Part shown: positions 9,074-16,819 of the stretch, one piece after another | How the letters are laid out: every line of letters begins with the position of its first letter | Position numbering within the stretch: position 1 is the stretch's first letter | Assembly: GCA_910577445.1 (NCBI GenBank) | Contig: CAJTMZ010000039.1 | Coordinates: forward strand, 1-31,937 | Length of the DNA stretch: 31,937 nt | Reading direction: 5' to 3' | From: an uncultured Lachnospiraceae bacterium | GTDB taxonomy: Bacteria > Bacillota > Clostridia > Lachnospirales > Lachnospiraceae | Position numbers and translations under genes: made by a program | Notes under the pieces: model-generated | Told to the model about the DNA's origin: nothing | What the model saw: only the letters and a program-made list of their open reading frames with translations | Databases searched by the model: none

Positions 9074-10819
9074 ATGCGATTTGGCGTACAATTATTCGGC
9101 CCCGGAAATCTGTGCCGGGAAAACCCCGAACGATTTTTCAAATTAATTTCCGAAGCTTGCTATCAGTTAATCGAACCCTGTCTCTGGGCGGGCGAAAGAC
9201 CGGAGGAAGCCAAAGACCTGCCTGTATGGACCATAGAGGAACTGACGTCCATGCAGCCCCTTTATCAGAAGTACAACCTGAAAATTCTTTCCTGCCATTT
9301 GTTTGCCGGCCCCGAAGACGACTTACCGCCCGCCAAAATCCAAAAGCTTTACGAAGATTTTGGCATCACCAGCTTTGTCATAGCCGGACATTCGGAAACC
9401 ACCAGAGAGGGCTGCCTTGCCTATGCGGAAAAACTAAGGCGCCTTGCCGGAGAGCTTCCCTCTCCTATCCGTCTGCTTCTCCACAACGGCCTGGAAGAGA
9501 GCCTTGCCAGAATCGACGGCAAAACCGCCTATGAATTTCTTCTTGACTGCTGCGCCAGCAGCGGCATTCGTCCCGGCAGCCCTAAAAGCTGTGTTTCCGG
9601 CTTTTGTCCTGACAACGACACAGGCTTCTGTCAGGCTATAGTTGGCGCACAACCCGACGTGGGATGGCTTCTCTATGGCGGGGAAGATGTGGAAGCCTTT
9701 CTCTGGCGGAACAAAGACCGGATTTTCTCTCTTCATTATAAGGATTTTGCGAAAAAAGAGGACGGTGCTCTGGCGGAAACCGCTATCGGCAAGGGCCTGA
9801 TTGACATGAAAGCCTGCTTCCAGTTTGCCCGCGCTATGGAACTGCCCCAGTTTGCGGATATGGACGGCAGTGAGAATGATTTTCTTACGGATATACAAAA
9901 TACAGGACAACTTTTCCGTTCCCTGACCCAGTGCAGAGACAATACCAGAAGCATTCTCTGTATCTGTGACTCCGAAACGGGAGAGGTGACAAAGCTCCGG
10001 GAATTTGACAGGATTATAGAAGCGCCCAACTGGCTAAAGGACGGGGACACCATTATTTATAACTCTGAAGGTTATATCTGGAACTACAGGATTTCAGAGG
10101 ACAGGGAGTGCAAAATCCCCTCAGGGGAATGCACCAACTGTAACAACGACCACGTTCTTTCCCCCGACCACAGCCAGATAGCGGTAAGCCACAGCCAGCC
10201 GGGAACCTGGGAGTCAAAGATATATATTCTGCCCGTTACCGGCGGTACGCCCCGGCTGGTCACCCCCAAGGGGCCAAGCTACCTTCACGGCTGGTCGCCG
10301 GACGGAAAGGAACTGGCCTACTGCGCTTTCCGGGAAAAAGACGGAGCCCTTTCCGTGGACATTTACAGTATTTCGGCGGAGAAGGGAAACGAAAGCGGAC
10401 AGGAACAGGAAGAAAAACAGCTCACAGGCCATGCCGCTTTTAACGACGGCCCGGAATACGACCCGGACGGAAAGCATATCTGGTTCAACAGCACCCGCAC
10501 CGGCCTGATGCAGATTTGGAAAATGGACAGAGACGGCGAAAACCAGACCCAGATGACCTTTGAGGAGCAGAACAACTGGTTTGCCCATGTATCCCCGGAC
10601 GGAAAAAAGGTCGTCAATCTCTCCTACAGCAAAGAGGGGCTTGACGCCGACGAGCATCTCCCCAACATGCAGGTGTCCCTCTGGACAATGAAGCCCGACG
10701 GAACGGACAGAAAGAAACTTCTTGACTTTTTCGGCGGACAGGGCTCTGTCAATGTCAATTCCTGGTCGCCGGATAGCAGACGATTCGCGTTTGTGGCTTA
10801 TGAGCTGATGCACCGGTAA
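9074..10819 (+). CDS. Fusion of sugar-phosphate isomerase/epimerase-like TIM barrel with TolB-like beta-propeller
   Basis: 581 residues in two parts. Residues about 1-280 are an AP-endonuclease-2/xylose-isomerase-like TIM barrel (MRFGVQLFG, LLLHNG, LHYKDF with the His-x-Lys-Asp metal motif). The last usual metal ligand, a Glu near EQDSS in relatives, reads ADMDGS here. Residues about 290-581 are a propeller of PD40 repeats (SPDHSQIA, SPDGKELAY, DPDGKHIWF, SPDGKKVV, SPDSRRFAF), starting ILCICDSETGEVTKL as stand-alone TolB-like proteins do. AGGAGGAACTGCC precedes ATG 9074; the frame is open from 9035 but lacks a site there. No signal peptide, so cytoplasmic. The gene follows the Rpn gene by 52 bases with no clear promoter of its own. 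Substrate unknown; a sugar or sugar-acid isomerase is the guess. Confidence 0.85.
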   Translation: MRFGVQLFGPGNLCRENPERFFKLISEACYQLIEPCLWAGERPEEAKDLPVWTIEELTSMQPLYQKYNLKILSCHLFAGPEDDLPPAKIQKLYEDFGITSFVIAGHSETTREGCLAYAEKLRRLAGELPSPIRLLLHNGLEESLARIDGKTAYEFLLDCCASSGIRPGSPKSCVSGFCPDNDTGFCQAIVGAQPDVGWLLYGGEDVEAFLWRNKDRIFSLHYKDFAKKEDGALAETAIGKGLIDMKACFQFARAMELPQFADMDGSENDFLTDIQNTGQLFRSLTQCRDNTRSILCICDSETGEVTKLREFDRIIEAPNWLKDGDTIIYNSEGYIWNYRISEDRECKIPSGECTNCNNDHVLSPDHSQIAVSHSQPGTWESKIYILPVTGGTPRLVTPKGPSYLHGWSPDGKELAYCAFREKDGALSVDIYSISAEKGNESGQEQEEKQLTGHAAFNDGPEYDPDGKHIWFNSTRTGLMQIWKMDRDGENQTQMTFEEQNNWFAHVSPDGKKVVNLSYSKEGLDADEHLPNMQVSLWTMKPDGTDRKKLLDFFGGQGSVNVNSWSPDSRRFAFVAYELMHR

Positions 10820-10851
10820 ATTACACCCGCGCTCGGCTCATTGCTCGCGCA

Positions 10852-10900
10852 AAAAGGTGTAAAGTCCTGGCCGGCATTTTGCCTGGGCTTTACACCTTTT
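10852..10900. terminator. Bidirectional rho-independent terminator
   Basis: AAAAGGTGTAAAG (10852-10864) pairs perfectly over 13 bases with CTTTACACCTTTT (10888-10900). T tracts follow on both strands. It closes both the TIM-barrel/propeller gene (+) and the small gene ending at 10938 (-). A further TTACACC at 10821-10827 can compete for the left arm. Confidence 0.85.
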
Positions 10901-10937
10901 ATGAATGATTCTTTGGCTTGTCAGTTTTGTTTGTTTT

Positions 10938-11120
10938 CTAAAGTGTAATATCCTCTACATTTACACCCAGAGAAGATAACTTGGCAATTGTCAGTTTAAT
11001 CGCATAATCAAGTTCTTTATTCTCCTGACTGCCGTTTTCCTTTTTAATACGCTGCAATTCCGCAAATCTGTCAATTGTGATTGTGATTAGTTCTTTATCC
11101 GATACTCCAAATACCTCCAT
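10938..11120 (-). CDS. Small hypothetical protein
   Basis: 60 residues, MEVFGVSDKELITITIDRF to SSLGVNVEDITL, charged and soluble. I do not recognise a family. The frame is open to a GTG at 11156, but ATG 11120 was chosen because GGATGGTGAG lies just in front of it and nothing useful precedes the GTG; the site is modest. It follows the acidic small protein on the same strand by 44 bases and ends at a strong terminator, so the two probably form one transcript. Whether it is translated is not certain. Confidence 0.5.
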   Translation of the reverse strand: MEVFGVSDKELITITIDRFAELQRIKKENGSQENKELDYAIKLTIAKLSSLGVNVEDITL

Positions 11121-11164
11121 AATCTCACCATCCCTTTGATGACAGCCTTCCGTCACATGTTATT

Positions 11165-11431
11165 TTAACCCTCAACTATCAGATATCTTCCATCCCCAAT
11201 GTCGAATACTTCGTCCGCCTCAAGGATTTCGTCCCCCCGGGCGCCGTCCACATCAAGGCCCTCTTCCTCAAAGAAATCCCATACCTCTTCTATGGAATTT
11301 ACTACTACCGCAAGGCTCTCCTCAAGAAAAGCCTCGGCCTCCTCAAGGTTGGACGCCACATCTTCCTCCGGAAATAACTGCCCCTGATTGTTTAAAAAAC
11401 ATTGTAATATCGCATCATCAAATTCATGCAT
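11165..11431 (-). CDS. Conserved-looking acidic small protein of unknown function
   Basis: 88 residues with very high Asp/Glu content (MHEFDDAILQCFLNNQGQLF, EEAEAFLEESLAVVV, EEVWDFFEEEGLDVDG, ending DGRYLIVEG). From memory, similar acidic proteins occur in Lachnospiraceae genomes without a known role. No membrane segment or metal motif is visible. ACGGAGGAATAAAGT before the ATG is a strong ribosome binding site, and a TTGACT-N17-CATAAT promoter lies upstream inside the end of the HAD gene. Probably the first gene of a two-gene unit with the 60-residue protein downstream. Confidence 0.8.
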   Translation of the reverse strand: MHEFDDAILQCFLNNQGQLFPEEDVASNLEEAEAFLEESLAVVVNSIEEVWDFFEEEGLDVDGARGDEILEADEVFDIGDGRYLIVEG

Positions 11432-11471
11432 ACTTTATTCCTCCGTTAAATTCAATCCAACTGGTAATATT

Positions 11472-11500
11472 ATTATGCGTTAATGCTCCTGTACAGTCAA
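11472..11500 (-). promoter_or_regulatory. Promoter of the small-protein pair
   Basis: TTGACT (11495-11500), 17-base spacer, CATAAT (11472-11477). It overlaps the 3' end of the HAD gene, giving the small genes independent transcription. Confidence 0.6.
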
Positions 11501-12301
11501 TACCTGAGATAAAATTTTTGCATCAATTATTTGATAGACACCCTTTCCAGCCCACCCGGGGCAGATGCTGCCCGCAGCGCTTTTTACGTCTTCCGTGGCC
11601 GTGTCAACCGCATAGCTTTCACCGGCGGCGTACATCATGCCGATATCGTTGTCGTTATCGCCAAAGGCCATGGTTTCCTCTCTCTTAATCCCGAGGGTTT
11701 CCTGCAAAAACTTAAGCGCCACGCCCTTATCCACCGATTTATCCATGAAGTCAACCCATTCCTCACCGGCCATGCAGACCTTTACCCGGTCCTTCCATGA
11801 AGGGATAAAAAGGCTTTCGCCCAGTTCTCTGATACTGCCCCTCTGGCAGGCGGCAATCTTTATGATTTCCTCCTGCTCCTCAAGCACATCCTCCACTTTT
11901 CTGAAAGCATTGTGGTAGCCGTAGGTAAGCAGGTCCAAAAATTCCTGATTTTTGCTCTCAATCAGACTTCCCCTTGTCGTAGATACAACGGCCTCGCAGC
12001 GGCCGTAATGGGGACGCAGCATCTCCATGATTCCCTTAATATGCTCCCGCTTCATGGGCGTGACGGAGATAATTTTATTTTGGTAACAAATCAAGGCTCC
12101 GTTTTCCGCAATATAGGCAATGTCGTCCGCCACCTCCCTAAAAACATTCCGAAGGCTTTCGTACTGTCTGCCGCTGGCCGCGCAGAATAAAATCCCTCTT
12201 TTCTTCAATTCTCTGATGGCCGCAGCCATCTCCGGGTATAAATCCGGTGTGGAATCCTTAATCAGAGTTCCGTCCACATCCGACGCTATCAATCGTATCA
12301 T
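11480..12301 (-). CDS. Cof-type HAD family phosphatase
   Basis: 273-residue HAD-superfamily hydrolase of the Cof/YbiV type. It would dephosphorylate sugar phosphates, flavin or pyridoxal phosphates in the cytoplasm. Motif I is DVDGTLI (Asp8 nucleophile, Asp10 acid/base), motif II CAASGRQ, motif IV GDNDNDIGMM for Mg2+. The central part from about residue 80 to 190 is the C2 cap that sets substrate. GAGGAGAAGTT precedes the ATG. It lies 71 bases downstream of maf, last in the ppx-ppk-maf block. Substrate cannot be told from sequence. Confidence 0.92.
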   Translation of the reverse strand: MIRLIASDVDGTLIKDSTPDLYPEMAAAIRELKKRGILFCAASGRQYESLRNVFREVADDIAYIAENGALICYQNKIISVTPMKREHIKGIMEMLRPHYGRCEAVVSTTRGSLIESKNQEFLDLLTYGYHNAFRKVEDVLEEQEEIIKIAACQRGSIRELGESLFIPSWKDRVKVCMAGEEWVDFMDKSVDKGVALKFLQETLGIKREETMAFGDNDNDIGMMYAAGESYAVDTATEDVKSAAGSICPGWAGKGVYQIIDAKILSQVLTVQEH

Positions 12302-12372
12302 AACTTCTCCTCATTTTCTCCTGTTATCGCCATATAACCGGAAAATCAGCCAAAAATATCATCCGGCATTCT

Positions 12373-12993
12373 TTACGCTTTTCTCATTCGCTTCATCTCC
12401 TGATACAGCCTGCTTACCGGCAATCCCACCACATTATTGTAGTCTCCATGGATTTCTCTGATAAAAGCGGCACATCTTCCCTGAATCCCGTAGGCTCCCG
12501 CTTTATCCATGGGCTCCCCGGTATCCACGTAAGCGCTGATTTCCTCTCCGCTCATGGGATACATAAACACATCCGTCTTTTCGTGAAAGGTAACCGCCCG
12601 GGGCGGCCTGTCCTTCCCCTCTCCCAGCATCAGCGTAACCCCGGTGTAAACCTGATGGCTCTTTCCCGCAAGCCGGGAAAGCATGGATACCGCTTCCTGC
12701 CTGTTTTTCGGTTTTCCCATCACCTCGCCCTCTAAGGCAACCACGGTGTCGGCCCCTATCACCAGGGTGGATTTTTCCTTTTCCTCCGGAAATCTCATAA
12801 AAATCTCCCCGGCCTTCTGAGCCGACAGTACTTCAACAATTTCCCAGGGCGCAGGGCCTTTTTCTCCGAATTTCCCGCTCCCTGCCGGAAGTTTTTCCTC
12901 CCCCACGGCGGGAATCACTTCAAATTCCATTCCGATTTGCTGTAAAAGTTCCCGCCGCCTGGGCGAGGCGGAGGCAAGTATTATTTTATTCAT
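12373..12993 (-). CDS. maf: Maf-like nucleoside triphosphate pyrophosphatase
   Basis: 206 residues. Maf proteins hydrolyse dTTP, UTP or modified nucleotides to monophosphates and are linked to septum inhibition. Signatures: SASPRRRELL phosphate loop at the N-terminus, EKSTLVIGADTVV with the catalytic Asp, KPKNRQEA, SHQVYTGV, and KAGAYGIQG near the C-terminus. The start overlaps the ppk stop by 8 bases (ATGAATAA), so translation is probably coupled to ppk. Family call is firm; nucleotide preference (YhdE-like dTTP/UTP versus YceF-like) is not resolved. Confidence 0.94.
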   Translation of the reverse strand: MNKIILASASPRRRELLQQIGMEFEVIPAVGEEKLPAGSGKFGEKGPAPWEIVEVLSAQKAGEIFMRFPEEKEKSTLVIGADTVVALEGEVMGKPKNRQEAVSMLSRLAGKSHQVYTGVTLMLGEGKDRPPRAVTFHEKTDVFMYPMSGEEISAYVDTGEPMDKAGAYGIQGRCAAFIREIHGDYNNVVGLPVSRLYQEMKRMRKA

Positions 12994-15142
12994 GGTGCGT
13001 CTCCGGAATAAACACTCTGTTGTTTACAAATTCCTCCTGCTTTCCGGCCGCTTCCACTGCCAGTCTGCAAAATTCAAGCTGGGAATTAAAGCTCCCTCTC
13101 CCCCGCTTCTCCACCTTCTCGTAGGTTTCCTTCTCCGTCAGCACATGGGCCTTTTCCGTGTCCAGAAGCTGCATTTTCAGAATATCCATCAGCCTTCTTT
13201 GAAGCTCCGGCCGTTCTATGGGAAACATAATTTCAACACGCCGTTCCAGATTTCTTGGCATCCAGTCCGCGCTCGCGCAGTAATACTCCGGCTTCCCGTT
13301 GTTTTCAAAATAAAAGATACGCGCGTGTTCCAGATAATTTCCCACGATGGAGCGCACCGTGATATTTTTGCCGATTCCCGGAAGATGGGTTTTCAGGCAG
13401 CAGATGCCTCTGATAATCAGTTCAATCTTTACCCCGGCGGCCCCCGCCTCGTAAAGAGCCCTGATGATATCCTTATCGCACAGGCTGTTCATCTTCGCTA
13501 TGATATGGCCGCCCCGCCCTGCCAGAGCGTTTTCCTTTTCCCTGCCAATTAAGAAAAGGAATCTGTCCTTTAACCACAGGGGCGCAAGGGAAAGCCTGTT
13601 CCAGCCAAGAGGCTCAGAGTAGCCGGAAAGCATGTTGAATACCGCCGTGGCGTCCTCTCCGATGGAAGGGGTGCAGGTCAAAAGCCCGATATCGGTATAC
13701 AGCTTTGCCGTGCTGTCGTTGTAATTGCCGGTTCCCAAATGCACATACCGCCTGATGCCGTCCTCTTCCCGTCTCACCACAAGCGTGATTTTACTGTGGG
13801 TCTTTAACCCCACCAGACCGTAGATGACGTGACAGCCCGCTTTTTCAAGCTTTTTCGCCCACACGATATTGTTTTCCTCGTCAAATCTTGCCTTCAGCTC
13901 CACCAGTACAGACACCTGTTTTCCGTTTTCCGCCGCCTGGGCAAGGGCCGCGATAATCGGGGAATTGCCGCTTACCCGGTAAAGCGTCTGCTTGATGGCA
14001 AGCACATCCTCGTCTCTTGCCGCCTGTCTGATAAAATCAACTACCGGCCGGAAAGTCTCGTACGGATGGAAAAGAAGTATATCCTTTTCCCTTATTTTTT
14101 CAAAAATATCACAGTCCACCGGCAGCTCCGGCACCGGCTGGGGCGGCATATATCTGTTTTCCTTCAAATCCTCAAAGCCGGACAGCCCGTACATCTTCAT
14201 AAGGAAAGTCAAATCAAGAGGGCCGTCAATCCTGTAAATCTCCTCCTCCGAAACGTTAAGGTTCTCCTCGATAAGCTTAAGAAGCCGCCCGTCGATTCCT
14301 TCCTCCACGTCCAGGCGGATTGCCTGTCCCCACTGCCTTCTTTTGAGCTGTTTTTCGATTTCCTTCAGCAAATCCTCCGCCTCGTCCTCCTCAATGGAAA
14401 GGTCCGCGTTGCGCATAATGCGGAAAGGACAGGAGCACACAATATCGTAATTCATAAACAGCTTATGAATATTTCTTTCAATCACTTCCTCCAGCAGGAT
14501 AACGGTTTTCTTTTTCCCTTTTGCGCCTCCCCGCTGGGCGGCGTCTTTCACGGGAAGCTGCACGATTCTGTCAAGCACTCCCGGCACCTGCACCGTGGCA
14601 AACTCCAAATCCCCGTCGCCGTTCTTTTTTCTCACAAGAGCGCCGATATTTAACGTCCTGTTCCTAATAAGGGGAAAGGGCCTTGAGGAATCCACCGCCA
14701 TTGGCGTCAGCACCGGATAGACGTTTTCCTCATAATATTTGTCCACAAACGCCGCTTCCTTTTCCGTGAGCTTTTCATGGCGCGAAATCACGCGCAGACC
14801 GTTTGCCAGAAGTCCCGGAATGATTTCCTTATTATAAATGCTGTACTGCTCCGCCACCAGCTCATGGGTCACCTGGCTTAAGGCAGATATCTGTTCCCTT
14901 GCGGTCATTCCCGCGATGTCCCTTTTTTCATACCCCGCGTTCACCATGTCCATTAAAGACGCGACGCGAACCATAAAAAACTCGGCCAGATTGGAAGAGG
15001 TAATGCTCAAAAATTTCAGTCTCTCAAACAGGGGATTGTTCTTATCCTTCGCCTCGCTTAATACCCTCTTGTTAAACATCACCCAGCTCAGCTCTCTGTT
15101 GCTGTAATATTTAGGGTCGTCATAATTTACCGTATTGCTCAT
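12986..15142 (-). CDS. ppk1: Polyphosphate kinase 1
   Basis: 718 residues, normal PPK1 length. It builds polyphosphate from ATP and can run in reverse, usually at the membrane periphery. Domain order: N-terminal helical domain (YYSNRELSWVMFNKRVL), head domain, and two phospholipase-D-like C-terminal domains. His449 in GLKTHSK and His606 in LEHARIFYF correspond in spacing to E. coli His435 (autophosphorylated) and His592. IKQTLYRVSGNSPII, HLGTGNYND and MPRNLERRVEIMFPI are also typical. AAAGGGAGATTATT precedes the ATG. It starts 45 bases after ppx, so synthesis and breakdown of polyphosphate are co-transcribed. Confidence 0.96.
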   Translation of the reverse strand: MSNTVNYDDPKYYSNRELSWVMFNKRVLSEAKDKNNPLFERLKFLSITSSNLAEFFMVRVASLMDMVNAGYEKRDIAGMTAREQISALSQVTHELVAEQYSIYNKEIIPGLLANGLRVISRHEKLTEKEAAFVDKYYEENVYPVLTPMAVDSSRPFPLIRNRTLNIGALVRKKNGDGDLEFATVQVPGVLDRIVQLPVKDAAQRGGAKGKKKTVILLEEVIERNIHKLFMNYDIVCSCPFRIMRNADLSIEEDEAEDLLKEIEKQLKRRQWGQAIRLDVEEGIDGRLLKLIEENLNVSEEEIYRIDGPLDLTFLMKMYGLSGFEDLKENRYMPPQPVPELPVDCDIFEKIREKDILLFHPYETFRPVVDFIRQAARDEDVLAIKQTLYRVSGNSPIIAALAQAAENGKQVSVLVELKARFDEENNIVWAKKLEKAGCHVIYGLVGLKTHSKITLVVRREEDGIRRYVHLGTGNYNDSTAKLYTDIGLLTCTPSIGEDATAVFNMLSGYSEPLGWNRLSLAPLWLKDRFLFLIGREKENALAGRGGHIIAKMNSLCDKDIIRALYEAGAAGVKIELIIRGICCLKTHLPGIGKNITVRSIVGNYLEHARIFYFENNGKPEYYCASADWMPRNLERRVEIMFPIERPELQRRLMDILKMQLLDTEKAHVLTEKETYEKVEKRGRGSFNSQLEFCRLAVEAAGKQEEFVNNRVFIPETHHE

Positions 15143-15187
15143 AATAATCTCCCTTTCCTCCCGCTTCGGGGCAGCGCCTTATCGCCT

Positions 15188-16732
15188 TTAATTATATTCA
15201 CGCTTCCGTTTGATTTCCGGCCTGATATTATATACCTCCTCGAAAAAATCCGCCCTGGCTCCGAAAAGTCCTCTCTCAAGGGTAATATCCTCGTTGGTAT
15301 TTACCGAAATAATCAGCCGCTCTTCCTTCAAGGAAATTCTCACATCCTTAAACTTCTGCTTGTGGCTCCTGTCAAGGGCATTGGCAAGCCGCAGTATCGC
15401 CGTCAGCTTCGCGATTTTCAGGTACGCCTCCCGGTCAATCGTATCCAGGCTTCCCGCGCCGTAATAATCAAATTCCAGATGGTTGTACCGCACCACATTG
15501 GCCACGATTTCCCTCTCAATATGGGACAGGCCGATAATTTCCGTTGACATGATAATGCTGTAGGAGCATTCCCCTAAGTTTACCATGCTGATATATTTTC
15601 CGCAGTCGTGGAGAATCGTGGAAATCTGAAGCAGAAGCCGCTCTCTTTTTCCAAGCCCGTGAATCCGCCTCATGCTGTCGAAAATGGTCAGCGCAATCTT
15701 TTCCAGCGTCTCGCTCCTTTTCTTGCTGCCCCGGTATCTTTTGCTGATATTCTGGGCGCAGGCGATAATATCCTTTTCAAAATCATGGGTGGAGGCGATA
15801 ATCTTATGCTTTTCCGCATACTCATAGGCAATACCGTCGCTAAGGGTTACCCCCGGCGACCAGATTTGCTCCGCTCCCATGGCGTCCATAATGGTATAAA
15901 GTATCATCATGGAAATGTAAAGCAGAGGCACGTTTTCCTCCGGCATATCCAGTATTTTTGCAATTTCCGAAAGGCTCCTTGTGCGGTAGATTCCCAGAAA
16001 ATAATCCATGGACTGTCTGTCCGCAAAGCCCCTTATGACGTCACTGTCCTTTTTGCGCCGCACCACGTTGGAAAGATAATCGTCCACCACGATGATGCTC
16101 TTAATTTCCCTGTCCTTCAGATACAGCTTTTTGTAGACGTTCATCTGGGATTCCACCATCTCCCGGATAAGCTCCCCGTATCTGGAAAATCCCACCCCCA
16201 GATGGAAAAGCCTCTCCTGGAGCCTCAGCACTCCAATCCGCATATTCTGGGTGGAGACAAGGGTATCGTTGTCAAACAGGGAAACCTGTATGCTTCCCCC
16301 GCCGATATCCAGTATGGCCGTCCCGCTTTCAATGATTTTCTGGAAGCCCTCCCCCTGAAAGGCGATGGACTTATAGTCCAGAAAACGCTGCTCGGAATTG
16401 CTCAGCACGTCAATATGGATTCCCGTCCTCTGCTCAATCTGGTCTAACAGGATAATCGTGTTTTTCGATTCCCTGATGGCGCTGGTGCCGTAAGCTTTGT
16501 AATCCGTGACCTGATAGGACTTCATAATGCCCGAAAATTCCCTCAGCACATGGCAGAGTTCGTCCACCCTTTCATAGGAAAGCTTACCGTCGCCGTAGGT
16601 CTCCGTCCCCATATCAATGCTGTGCCGTATATGGTCGATTTCCCGCATCCCCCGAAGCTTTGAAACCTCAAAAATTTTCATGGACAGCTCGTAAGACCCC
16701 ACGTCAATTGCGGCAAATGTTTTTACCTGCAT
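15188..16732 (-). CDS. ppx: Ppx/GppA exopolyphosphatase with C-terminal HD domain
   Basis: 514 residues. Removes terminal phosphate from polyphosphate, and may act on pppGpp. The N-terminal actin-like ATPase fold spans about residues 1-300 (FAAIDVGSYELSMKIFEV, GTSAIRESKN, AILDIGGGSIQVSLF). The C-terminal part has an HD-type domain (ISTILHDCGKYISM, SHIEREIVANVVRYNH). The frame is open to 16765, but AAGGAGGAGGT lies directly before ATG 16732. Immediately upstream of ppk1 in the same direction; the DUF815 ATPase precedes it by 87 bases. The choice between polyphosphate and pppGpp as substrate rests on context: next to ppk1, polyphosphate is likelier. Confidence 0.94.
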   Translation of the reverse strand: MQVKTFAAIDVGSYELSMKIFEVSKLRGMREIDHIRHSIDMGTETYGDGKLSYERVDELCHVLREFSGIMKSYQVTDYKAYGTSAIRESKNTIILLDQIEQRTGIHIDVLSNSEQRFLDYKSIAFQGEGFQKIIESGTAILDIGGGSIQVSLFDNDTLVSTQNMRIGVLRLQERLFHLGVGFSRYGELIREMVESQMNVYKKLYLKDREIKSIIVVDDYLSNVVRRKKDSDVIRGFADRQSMDYFLGIYRTRSLSEIAKILDMPEENVPLLYISMMILYTIMDAMGAEQIWSPGVTLSDGIAYEYAEKHKIIASTHDFEKDIIACAQNISKRYRGSKKRSETLEKIALTIFDSMRRIHGLGKRERLLLQISTILHDCGKYISMVNLGECSYSIIMSTEIIGLSHIEREIVANVVRYNHLEFDYYGAGSLDTIDREAYLKIAKLTAILRLANALDRSHKQKFKDVRISLKEERLIISVNTNEDITLERGLFGARADFFEEVYNIRPEIKRKREYN

Positions 16733-16819
16733 ACCTCCTCCTTCCTGCGCACTGTTTCCGCGCATATAACCGCCGGTCTGCCGTTTTGGATAAACCGGCC
16801 CGGCAAACAGAACCTGGCT

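Noticed and set aside
12302..12372. Terminator between maf and the HAD gene
   Set aside because: CCGGA/TCCGG stem is only 5 bp with a long loop and no T tract.
13829..14653. 274-codon plus-strand open frame opposite ppk1
   Set aside because: Antisense to a well-supported gene, no domain, composition is the mirror of ppk1 codons.
15608..16447. 279-codon plus-strand open frame opposite ppx
   Set aside because: Antisense to ppx, His/Pro-rich low-complexity look, no start signal.
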